From assembly GCA_019843655.1 (NCBI GenBank), contig JACDQD010000103.1, forward strand, positions 8,556,001-8,620,000: a stretch of DNA of 64,000 nucleotides. Reading direction: 5' to 3'. The notes under the pieces were generated by a model, which searched no databases, was not told where the DNA came from, and saw nothing but the letters and a program-made list of their open reading frames with translations. The position numbers and the translations under genes were made by a program. This DNA comes from Lethocerus indicus. Lineage: Eukaryota; Arthropoda; Insecta; Hemiptera; Belostomatidae. Shown one piece after another: positions 44,930-57,289 of this stretch (within the stretch, counting starts at the first letter, position 1; every line of letters starts with the position of its first letter).

Positions 44930-47900
44930 CTGAGCGATACAAAAAATAATTAATCAGAAATCAATTATTTGATCATCGATTGATGACAATTTACTGTTTA
45001 GTAGGTGGGTATAAGCAACAGTTAAATTCATGCATGTAATTGATAATAAGAAAAGTGTAGTTTTTAAAACTACTAACTATATTTTATTACTCCATTTTTT
45101 GTTTCCTTCCTTATACTAAACAATTCTGGGATACGACATTAACCCAACCTAATATAGTAATCATAAATCATTATTTTATTTACAGTAGATCGAATGGAGC
45201 ACATTATCATGACGAAAAATTATTTAATTGAACTTATTTTTTATCAAAGAAGCAAGTTAAGTTTGGAGAGAAATCGAGAACAATTAATTATTCTATGAAT
45301 TAATCCGGTATTTGCAAAAAATTACAGGCAAACAGATGACTAGCAGAGTCACAAGTTCTGAAACGTGCGCTTAAATCCGTCTCTCCCCCCTTACTCGAGC
45401 ACACATTACGCGATATCTCATTGTGACCTTCACAGTTCGACTCGAGTTTCGCTCTTCTCGAGTTCTTGATTTCAAATTTTCCACCCGGGCTGCCCGCTAC
45501 TCTTGGCAAGTAATGCGATAGTATCACCAGCAGTAGGCTGTACGCAACTTGCCAGTACTAAATGCGGAATTGGGTGGCCTTTGAACTTTTAAAAGCAGCT
45601 CTGGACATTCAGAATTATTGTAAGAATCTGCTTAATCGAAGGCTGCTTGATGGAAGTTTTTACTAAAAATATGAGATATTTTTTATCACTAAAAAAGTCC
45701 TTAAGTCATTAAGGAACGTAATGAAAAGTAATTAGAAGTAAAGATCGCGTTCAAGTCCTATATTTTTCAATGAAAAAATGTTGTCCAAGCCATTTTTAAA
45801 TGGCTTTTGCAGCCTGGATTAACAAAATCATATCAATGAAATCGATAATAATCCGCATACATTTTAAACTGCTCTAATGAAGCTTTGCGGGACTGAAACT
45901 CTTTTTTTAATAGGGTCAAATTTGACTGATTAACCCAACAAATACAAATAGTGAAGGAATCCGTCGTCCGATCGCGTTAATTTTATTGTTCGCGGTTCCA
46001 TGCGATAATTCGCCCAACGACAGTAGGAGATAATTGGTAGGTGTGTTTCGTGGCAGCGGGCAATAAGTGGGCGCCCAGATAAGAAGTGCAAGCGGCCACA
46101 ATAGCCCCATCATTCCCACACACCGCCAGATCCGAATTTAACCCTCCCCACGTTCGACACGCAAATTCGGGACGCCGGTGCCAGGAGTCGATGATCGGCG
46201 GGTCTCAAGTGTCAATGACTATGGCTGCGGCTACGGCTAATGGGGAAAGTTTCAAAAACGTTCTCGAGAGAACGCCCAAACAACTTATAACTGTTGCTCC
46301 CGATACGACGGCAACGGTGGCAACGGTATAAAAACGCCGCCACGTTAGCCTCACGCCTGAGTTATAAAGAATACATTTCAGCAATACTAATTCAATATTG
46401 TAGTCCAAAAATCTGAGTATCTATTTGACGATGAAATTTTCGTATAAATTTTATATAAATGAATAAAAAATATAAAATAAATTTTGAATATTTTCCAATT
46501 AAACTTCTATAACATTATGAGTTAATAATATAACACTGTTTGGCGTCGTCTTATTTTATTAAATGAATTGGTTCGATCCTCCAAGCTGTTGTAACGGGTA
46601 ATGCGGAAACGGGAAGATCTAATATTAAACTCGGTCTCCCGTCGACTTATTTCAGATCAAGACAATCAGTATAGGAACGAAGGGACAAATTATATATATA
46701 TGGGCCGGTTAAATTATCGATCGTATAATGGCGTGAAGGGGCGCGCTCATAGCGGTCCACCGATCACCTGGCATCCGTCCAAATAGGCTCAGAAAACTGT
46801 TCGACTTTTTTATACCCAGTCCGAAGCTGGATAGGAACATATTTCTACGCGGGTTCCATTGACTGCATTACAATTACGGGCCAGAACGCGCCGATTTTTC
46901 AAAAGCCTAAATAAACGGACGCGAAACGTGACTGAGATGTAGACCCTGTCAATTATATCTGCTCGAGATAATATCTCGGCCGGCCCGCGCCTCCTTCTTA
47001 TTTTTCCCGCCCGAAACCGGGTCGTCCAATTATGTAATTACTCAATGACGGACAACAAATTACGACTACGTCTGTCGATTGAACTGAATCGGCACCGCTT
47101 TTATAGACCGGTTCAATGGAGAACGAGTCGCTTGCCACGTTGTATATAGAGAAGGGCTCCGGTTGGAACTAGAACCGAGTGGACACAAAGTGATCTGTAC
47201 TAAACGAGACCGGTGGCAATTCATTTTTGTCAACCAGTTCTTCGGTCCTGCAGTACACATTTCCCTCGATATTGTTATAATTTTCAATTTCCATAAATTT
47301 AAATACGGCGCTAAACTGACGCGATTTGGAGACGCGACGCTCGTCCTGGAGACTCCAATTCGCGATGGCTTTTACGACAAACAGTATGGCCGCCAGGGTT
47401 CCGAATATCCACAGCCTTCTCGATATTCCATCTTCCTATCGCCAGTTTGGCCAACACCAAAAACAGAAATTTCGGTTCTTACCAATTAAACAGAAACATT
47501 CAAGCTACATGACAATTCGGATTAAATGACTAAATTCGGAGAATCGGAATAATGTAAACATTTTTTTTTGTTTTTCAGAAACTCTGAATTGTCCCCGAGC
47601 CACGGCTTCCTCATTTCACCGTTTGGCGGGAGGAAGTCGTAAATTCATAAATTTCGGCAGCTTTTTTCGTGTCCGCCAGTTTATGTTAAGTGGACACTCT
47701 ACAGCCCTACCACAATACTCGTTAATAACCACACAACAGGTTAACATGAACTTTCGTCCTCAGACACCTTAAATTTCTTTCTGATCTAGGCTTGCACATG
47801 GCTAAAATTGTACTCCGTCCGCTATAATAAATAAACAACTGCGCGATGTAGCATACTGAGCAGTGAAAGTGGTTATTACACAGTAGAGGGGCTCTCCAAC

Positions 47901-50900
47901 TACGCTAACTCCGTGGGACGAGCATAGTTCAACTCTCGCCTGTATGGCGTTTCTACACCGCCCTGTTTCAGCTTTACTTTATTTACTCGAGGCAAACGCA
48001 TTACCCTAATTACTGTTAGCGGTGTTCGCCGGCAGGTAATTGAAGGGTCGGCCCTTTACGCCCGATAGTAGCGCTCCCTCGGGTATACCATCATCCCTGG
48101 TACTTCCTTACAGGTGCTAGCGTACTTGCGAAAAATATATCTAAATGCAAATGGTCGGAATGCACGCTAACTGAGTGTACGATAAAATAAACATCAAGAA
48201 TTTTGCTATTCCGGTAGGCATGAAATATTCCGCATGAGTATTACTGTGTAATATTAATATAAAAATATTATATTGAGTTAATTTCCGGTCTCTGTTTTAG
48301 GTCATAAATTTTACATAAAGTCATATTCTCTGACGAACTATCAGCTTCTGGATATAATAAATCCTTCCATTCAAATACCGTAATAGACCGTTTTCAGATT
48401 TTCTCCACTATAGTAGTGCGCTAATGGCTCCAGAGCCATTCGAAAAGCCCAGGCGAAAAGCTGAAACCGGTCTAGCGCTAGACCGAATCGGCAATTGGAA
48501 ACTAAATGTGGCGGCTGTCCGAGGATAAGGTTAGTAAAATATTTTTTTTGTGTCTCCCGAGGCGTACAAATCGCTATAAAGTTCACCATTGGCGCTTTCA
48601 GCAATACAATATATGATATTATACCGGCGGCTGAAGTGCACAACAACGGACTTCCTCTGTAGGAACGTCGGTTGAGACAGAAGTGGGTGGAGTGCGGGCC
48701 ACTCGAGTAGAGCGGAGGACAAAAACTTGTGGCTCAGACACAATACGGGCTTTTCAAACTAATGGTCGGTGGGGCGGCTGGCACAAACTACAGGTGGCTG
48801 AGTGGGAAACGGCCCCGCCTTAAGTGCCACACTCTTCAAACGAATCTCTCCCGTACCAGTTATTCTTCGCAGACAATACCACCCCACGGACAACCCGGTA
48901 ACAACTAAGAGATAATCTAAATTCACGAAGATGAAAAAAACCAGGCGCTGTGGCCATACTTTGAATTATTAAGATACTTCAATCATTTCACATTAAAGTC
49001 CCCAAATTGTAGAATATAGGTTTGAGATCAGCCCAGTGATTGCAGCGCCAATTGCAGGTTGCTAGAATCCCTATTGTGTTAATGTTTATAGCGTCTTCAT
49101 ACACTGTGTAAATTACTAGTCCATAAATAGTATTCGGGAATGTGTTCTCTAGTTCCTTAAGACGGTATCTGGATGCGAGATATTTCCCCTGAAGATTACC
49201 TGGAGATGTTAATGCCGATGTTCGCCCATAAATAATTGAAATTTATCCATTACAAACAAATCATGTAATTTACTATTATACGCTCATTCGGCTTGCAATT
49301 GGTAATATATTAAAGACGTAATAAAATCGAACTACGCAGATATTACCTCAGAGCATCGTATACCGTCATCATTTTTGCTAATAATGACGTAGAACTAAAT
49401 TAGTAAGAAAACCACCAATCGAGACAAAATCTGGAATATTGATGATTAATTACAATTCTAACAATAGGTAAGTGAAAACAGTTCCAAGTTTGAAAGAAGC
49501 ATTGGTGGAAAGAAAGCATATTGACTAGGTCAGTGAATTCTAAACGGGGAATTGACTGAGCACGATTAGATGGGCACTGGAATTCCGGGGAAAGTTAATT
49601 TTTCTTTTTTTCCTCGGGCCCGATGCGGCGACAAATTGACGAGAAACTCGTGAGGAACGCTTCCTGCGGGCGGCCCACTTCATCTTCATTCACCCCATTT
49701 AAAAAACCGCCCCCGCCTCCCACTCAACCCGACCGAAGGGGCTGCTTATTTTCCAATTCGGACCAATCAAGTCGGGCTGTTAAACTTGAAACTTGGCTAA
49801 ACGCCGCGTCGAGAAGGACACTGGTGGCCTCCGAAAACAACTGGACGAGAAGTGGGGGCGATATTTTATAAAAAGGAAAGTGTTCTGTCTCAATATGGTT
49901 TTTTTCTTTCCGCCGGCCGCAAGGGCCCCAACAGCAGGCCTTGACTCACTAATCCGATTAGCCGGCGATTATCCTAAGAGCACACTATAATTGTAGGGCG
50001 GCAAGTCTAACAAGAATTGGGCCAACTCCTGGAGTTGCCCACTAAAAAAAGAAAATTTATAAGAAGATTTAAAAGATTCATTTAAAAAATTTTTGCCCTA
50101 CGCAAGGTGAGTTCGATTAGAGAGGGATAGCTTAATATTTTCCAGTTAGTACATTCAATAAAGCATTATATCATCTTTATTGCTTTATAACTGATCCAGA
50201 CAATCTGAATAATTTACATACCAGAAATGATGTTTACGGATCAATGACTGCGTTATCATTCAACGATGCGTTTATACAATTTAACATTGAGAACAAATGA
50301 TGTGTACAGGAATCCTAGAAATCGAACTGCAGCCGGTTGGGTGGATAAGGAGCACAGAGGAAAGTACCGCAATACGCGTAAATGGCATCAAACCGAAACT
50401 ATTTTGAATCGTGGATGCCGGCGCTAAACCGGCCCAGTGCAACGCCTTATACCTTCGGAAAATACGACACAATTTGGCATTCGCTGCGGCTTCAGAATGG
50501 CGGCTACGGCGGCCGTTGAAAATCGTTCTTGCGATCATTGTCGAAACGAGGGAAAGTCGGCCTCAGGAAACACGGACACAATTGCAGCTTTCTCTACTTC
50601 TGGTCTTATCGAGTGAAGAAACCCCGCAGATGCAGATACAGCCTACGTACGGAACGTATTCCAGGAAAATAAATATCTCCCCTTTAAATATCTCCTCGTT
50701 TAAACGATGTATAAGAAAATGGAGGGGCCAGTTTGAAACGGCGACTGACTAGTGAGAAGACCAACTATAGGTATTAGGGTCATATGTCTCGCTGCCCACT
50801 TGCGCGAAGCCCACGCGTTATTCCTTCAATTGGGTGCGTAATGATTATTTAAACGTGATTTCGCGTTGCGCCAATTTAACTCGGCTAAATCGCTAATGCC

Positions 50901-53429
50901 GTGGCATTAACGTTGGCGTTTCCATATTAAGTAAACCATCTTTCGACTTATTGTTAGCCGACGTGAAAGGTTGGTTTATGTATTTCGTATGTTACTCTCA
51001 CGACTACATTCGAGTGTATTCGGATATAAGAACGATTCGGAGCGTTTCGAATCTCGGGCCAGAAAGTAATTGAATTGCAAATATGAATGAATAGTGATTG
51101 GAACTAAAAATAACTCTGGATTAGAATTCAATGGAGATTCGGACGATACCAGTGATTGAGCATTCAATTCCGGATTCGGACAAATTGACACCGTCATTAT
51201 CGGCCGTACATTGGAGCCTCGATCCAATAAGGGCTTCGAGAGAATATTAATCCCGACTTGTTAAATGAGGTTGGGGCACGAGGTCCCCCCCCCTCTAGGT
51301 GGCCGAGGGACAGTTAGTTCTCCTTGAGGCGCAGATGGCCCGTTCCCGGATAGGCCGAGGGCTCTCAGGGCGGTACCGTCCGGGCGTAGGGTCGCCGGCG
51401 TACAGGGTATCGCCTCCCACTGTCCGGGAATATCCTACCTGGAGTGGCCGATAGGGCGGCACCGGTGCCAGGTGCTGGGCCTTCCCATATAGGGCGACCG
51501 CACTAACCTCCACGCTCTCGCTCTTACCCCCCGACCGGTTTCGAAGAAGGCTGCCCGTGACAAATCCGGACGTACGTCCAACAAGACGCCCACGTTTTCT
51601 TCTTCAACGCCTTCTGAACATATCGCTCGCCATTAATAAAATCGTATAAAATACCCGTATATAACTGTTCTCAAATTAGAAAACGATAAATAGATACGGC
51701 GCTGTTAAATCGCCCAATTAATGAACGGACCGCAATTTATTTTTAGAATAAGTTTTATCGAGAGTTTTGAATGTTATTACGGCTTAATTACGTGGGCGTC
51801 ATACTAATTTACTGTCGGAACCCCAGTGAAGATTGGAATGCCCGTTATGGCGATTGTTTATGCGACTGGATTCAGACAGAGTGGTCATGAAATTATTAGC
51901 TTGTCCCGTAACAATTAGGTTCGGATACAGATTTGTACCTCGCCTTACGAATTACCGTGTGTGTAATAGCCCTCTCCTCGGTGTAATTCGTACAGCAATG
52001 ACGGATTGACCCATATACCGGGGTGTGATTCTTTTAATGTGAGGTTGTAATTGAAGACGGTTTCGATTTAAAGCGCTGTCAGAAGGAAGGCCGACAAGAA
52101 AAGTCATTCGGCCGATTACACCGGCGGCGGCGGATTTAATTATCAGTTTCCAGGAACAGAGTGACGATCGTATAGCGTTCCAAACCTCAATTACACACCG
52201 ATTAACCCGGCAAATATACTCGAGCTTACGATCTCCTGCCCACCTGGACGCATCCAGTTTAAAACAGGTTATATAATAACATTCGATTCTATCATTGGGA
52301 CTTAATATAAATTCAAAAACCGCCCGCCATATCCTGCACATTCCGTATGCACTGTTCTTCTGGAGAAACGCAACTGAATGCAGCGTGAAACCGAAAGAGC
52401 GATGACAAAATAATGTGGAAATATGAGATGAATCTACCAAAATAATATTGTACTTACAGTGTAATGGGACGGAGGAAAACAAAATATATTAATTACTTCA
52501 CTTCCACTAATTTGCGCGTCGTAAATAATGTAATGTAAACTGTTCAATCTGTAATTTTTACAATTCGTATTAACTAAAAGGTATTACAAATCGTCTGACA
52601 CTTCCGTTTAAAAAATTCCCACAAATATTGTACAAACACTAAAAAAATGATAAATAAACGATCCGTTTCTTTTGAATTTTGCCAACGGCAATCGGGGAGG
52701 CCTAATGAGTCCTGACGTCACACAGAATTAACCAATAAGCGGCCGTAGAAATTTCAATGAAAGCCTAAAGGCCGACATGGATTACGCTGCTTGTTTTGAA
52801 TAAAAGCGACTACGGTTGGGGACAGAGGCCGAATGAAAACAGGGACAATTAGTTTGCCCTTTGGTTGGGCAACTATTCTAAATATACGGATGAGCGACCA
52901 GTGCAATTGTCAATGCTCAACGACGCCGATTAGGTTTTCGTTCGTCGTTTTCCAAAAAGAACCGGCCCCAGTTTTTTTTTTTATTAGCAGAAGGTGACCG
53001 ATAATGACGTCACACCGTAATGAAGTTCTCTCAATGACAACACTTTCAAAGTCGTGCTATTCTACACCCCCCTAATCCGACACCTTGGAAGCTGCAAAAA
53101 AAGACGAAGTCGATTAATTCCCCGCTTGACTAATTCCGAACTTTAAGCTACAAGTATAAATAGCAATGATATATACGATGACAGGACTTGAAAACATCTT
53201 AGCGGATATTTAAAAAAAAATTTCGTAATATATAAAGCAGATTGTAGGATGACTGTAGAAAATGTTCCCTTGTAAGCAGGAGTATTAAACCAGCCATTTA
53301 ACTGAAAACTAATCATGATCATAACGAGAATCGGAAGGCGGTTTTCAAAATAATCGAGGACCCCAATATCATATATTGTTAATTCTGATTTGTGATCGGT
53401 ATGTTGTCTGTCTTCGATAACAACCCTGA
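44930..53429. other. Long non-coding tract upstream of the visible LIM exons
   Basis: No LIM-like exon (W-H-x2-C-F context), tRNA or cuticle exon was found on either strand. It is probably intron or 5' flank of the LIM gene. Local features are a short element-end palindrome (CCGGTCTAGCGCTAGACCG) near 48468-48486 and a GC-rich block at 51285-51545. Confidence 0.5.
51285..51545 (-). other. GC-rich block of unknown origin
   Basis: Distinctly GC-richer than its surroundings. It is open on the minus strand for 72 codons (51295-51513; V-A-L-Y-G-K-A-Q-H-L-A-P-V-P begins near the N-terminus). It could be a remnant of a retroelement frame, but no diagnostic motif is present. Confidence 0.25.
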
Positions 53430-54235
53430 AGGTGCGCCCCCAGCGCCCCCTGAGGGGTGCGGAAATGTACTTAACTTCCACTTGCACCGATAAACTAGCG
53501 CCCTGAGTGGTGCTGGAAATGTGCGGACTTACTTACTAAAGTTCGTTGGGTCCACTGGCGCCCCTGAGGGTGGTGCGGAAATGTATAACTAAAGTGGCCA
53601 CTTGCACCGTAAACCAGCGCCCCTGAGGGTGGTGCGGAAATGGTAAAGGTGTTCGTTATGTCCACTTGCACCGATAAACTAATGCCCCTCTTAGAGTGGT
53701 GCGGAAATGTAACGTTACTTACTAAAGTTCGTTGGGTCCACTGGCACCGTAAACCAGCGCTCCCTGAAAATATAGTAAAGTTCCCCTTGCACCGATAAAC
53801 TAGTGCCCCTCTGAGGGTGGTGCGGAAATGTACTTAACTAAAGTTCGTTGGGTCCACTGGCACCGTAAACTAGCGCCCCAAGAGGGTGGTGCGGGAATGT
53901 ACTTAACTAAAGTTCGTTATGGCCACTTGTAGCAATAAACTAGCGCCCTCTGAGGGTGGTGCGGAAATGTACTTAACTAAAGTTCGTTGGGTCCACTTGC
54001 ACCGATAAACTAGCGCCCCCTGAGGGTGGTGCGGAAATGTACTTAACTAAAGTTCGTTATGTCCACTTGCACCGATAAACTAGCGCCCCTCTGAGGGTGG
54101 TGCGGAAATGTACTTAACTAAAGTTCGTTATGTCCACTTGCACCGATAAACTAGATTACTAAAAATAAACTTTTTTCAATGAATTTTGGATCAACAGGAA
54201 AATCATTCCGATCTACGATCGTAGATACACAAGGT
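53430..54235 (-). mobile_element. Element copy 8 with degenerate 70-mer array 8
   Basis: About ten minus-oriented units. Those at 53430-53800 are truncated and scrambled; those at 53800-54150 are regular (CTAGCGCCCCTCTGAGGGTG, TGTACTTAACTAAAGTTCGT). The spacer end (TTTTGGATCAACAGGAAAAT) follows at about 54182-54201. It lies well away from the cuticle genes, upstream of the visible LIM exons. Confidence 0.85.
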
Positions 54236-57200
54236 CAGATACCAGATTTCGAGGTGTCATCCCCCAAAAATACAATAACAAGACAGGCATATATACATCA
54301 TTATTTTGAGTACGGTTACTACTATCATCATGCGAAAAAACTTTCTGTCCTTGCCACCGAATCTGCCGCTCATTTAACGGTGAGCCAATATTTGTCGATG
54401 CTGTCAGAAAAATAAAGGCAAATCTCTCATCAACAAACATTCACACTGCTACTACTGCCGAACGAGGATTTGGCAGTTGATTGGAAATCGACGAGCGTTT
54501 TCAGTTCGATCGATTATAAAATTGTTCAATATTGATGAACCCCGTTGAAAGTGGTCCAAAAATCCGGACGGCCGAAAGAATGGCGGGATGATCAACCGCG
54601 AAATAATGGCGCCTATTCGGACGTTGAATAAACATGAGAACAATTTGCAACATCACATTGAGCGATACCAATAAAACAATCGAACTCCCTAACGAGACCT
54701 TTTTTAAGTGTGTTTTAAAATCCATTATAAGATAATGCTATGTCTCATCTAGCCGGGTATAGAGCCAAGAGACACCGAAAATGTAAGGTCTGAAACCTGA
54801 AATATAAAGTGGATGCTTCCCAATTAAGCACCAATTGACGATTAACTTCCGGCTTGACCAGAGAACTTTGTAATTTTTAAATAAATTTACTCAATTTATG
54901 TTCTGCACATTAATCGAAACGGATCATCGGTATCCTAGCTGTCGTAAATATTTGAGATTCCCGTCGCGTTGCTTTCAGAACCGACGATTCATCGATTATT
55001 CAATCGGCTTGGAGCCGATGCCGCGATCCAGTGTTTTATCGCCCCCCGAATGATTTATTCCGAACCAGAGAGCGTACCCGCTGCTACCAGATAAGGGGGA
55101 CGCATAAAACATCGCTTGGAACAAGCAGCGTAATATAACTGAGTAATTAATTCAGCGACAATTTACAAAACGGTCGTTTAATCCGACTTTATTACCCACA
55201 CTTATGTTCTTATTGCCCCGTCAACAGATATAAGTAAATTTGACATAACAAGAATAACAATGAGAAACACAGTAAGAACGTATTTTAAATGCGTATATAC
55301 AAATTTACTTAACTAATAATAATAATAACTCGATTTATTATATAAAAAGGATTCGACAGTGTTTGTTTGTTTGTCCAGAAATATGAGCGAGTATCCGCTC
55401 CACATGTTCCACAAAATTTCATCGTCCAAATAAAGGTCGATCGGAAATGTTGATAAAAAGTTACAAAACAAATAGGAATAAGAAAAAACCCGCTGGTCGG
55501 AATGCTATTCTGAACCGTGACTTAATCGACGGCCTCCAAGTTTTGATTTCCAGCCGACGGAACCTTCTCACGATCCCCGGAGATAACAGGGACTAACGCA
55601 TCTCGGGCGAGATTTTTCTTCTTTCTTTTTTTTTATTATTTCAATTAATAAAGCCAAGACGGAGGAAAGCCGAAGGTCGTTCAACAATGCTGTTTTCTAG
55701 ATGGGAGGGATAGAGAGAGGCGGTAGCCGGAAATTTGAGATGTGCAACAAAACAATACTGGGACAACAAAATGACGGCAGACTTCCGCTCGCGTTTCACA
55801 CACTCCGCCCCAGCAACACTAAACAAACTCTACAAGGTTTAAAACGGCCGGCGGAGGAACCCGGCCGAATATTAAAATGAGCGCGTTCGTTCAGACCCCG
55901 TTTCAAATTGATCACAGTTCAACTGTAGAGACGAAACCGCCAACCAAAGTGATTGATAGATTTATTAGTTTATAAAGCGCCCATTAGTGTAACGACCGTC
56001 GTTTACGTAATGAGCGTGGAACGGTTTCATCGTTTCGCCATTGTCAGTCGAGTTTTGTACCGAATTGCAGCACACTAATAAAAAACGACATACACTTCAT
56101 TACTTACAGGGCGTATTCTACCCACAATGTTTCTGGAAGCCAGTCTTGCATAGGACTAAATTAGTGAACGGAGATAGAAGAGCGATGATATAATGGTTAT
56201 TAACAATTGTTTTAGGGGGAAGGGGGGTTTACTTTCAGATATAAAATATTCCTTAAAATAAGCCTTTTTTCTCTAACTAATCCCACTGTTCTCATCAAGT
56301 GTGTCGTATGTCTCATCTCGTTGCCTTCTCCCGGTCCTTACAAGTTTTATGTAGTCAGTTGTTTGCATTACAAATATTCCGTATGCAATTCTACCGATAT
56401 TTAAGCGTGATATAGGTTCGTGTAATATGTTAGCGGGTTCGGTAGACAAGAGAGAACCAGTTCTTGCCGTTCACTCAGCACGCTGTCCACGCTCAAATAA
56501 TAAATTCGACTCCGTCGCCGCGATAACAACATAACTCATCAGTGGGGCGGCCTGTAAAAGGCCGGCCGATTTAATAAGGGAGGCCGCAAACGGATCAAGG
56601 GGGCCTGCCTGGAAGCGGGGGCCTTGCGGATCAACGTTTGACTTAATGCGAACCTCCCACCGTCGCCGCCGCCGCCACCACACCCTTCCTTCGACACAAT
56701 CGAAACCGCTCTGCGAAACACGACCTACTCAAGAATGCGGACTAGTGCTGCTGCCAGCCAGACCTACTGCGAAACCGGATAGACAAACTGACGGCGATAA
56801 CAAACCGTGTACTTTTTTAAAATTAACACTTGTCGGCAATGAAACGCTGGTAAACTTTGTTCAAAACAGTCGCGTTACGACTCGACCGATTGCGGAAGAC
56901 TACGGGCGGAGGCTAAACCGATGACATATTTTAAAGACAAAATTAGCACCATACAATTTCGAATTTGTACACAAAGACACCACTTAAAGAACATAAAGCG
57001 TAATAAAACAGAATTGTATAACGAAATCCGTTTTCTCTGCGTTTGTATTTTCTGGTAGAATGTAGCAACTGTTTCATCCGGACGGACCTGTCCTCTATCG
57101 ACCTTAGATCGTTTTTTCCAAGTGAGAAGACGCGGCTAATGCCCAGTCATTGTGTTAATTCGAGTGCGGGCTTAACCTAATGGTTGTCGAGAGGCGGGGG

Positions 57201-57253
57201 CCGCCAGCCTGGAGAGAGTGAGAGAGAGATATATAGAGGGAGGGAAGGAGGGA

Positions 57254-57289
<36 letters not shown>

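Noticed and set aside
54179..54415. 78-codon frame after array 8
   Set aside because: It begins inside the element spacer and has no family features.
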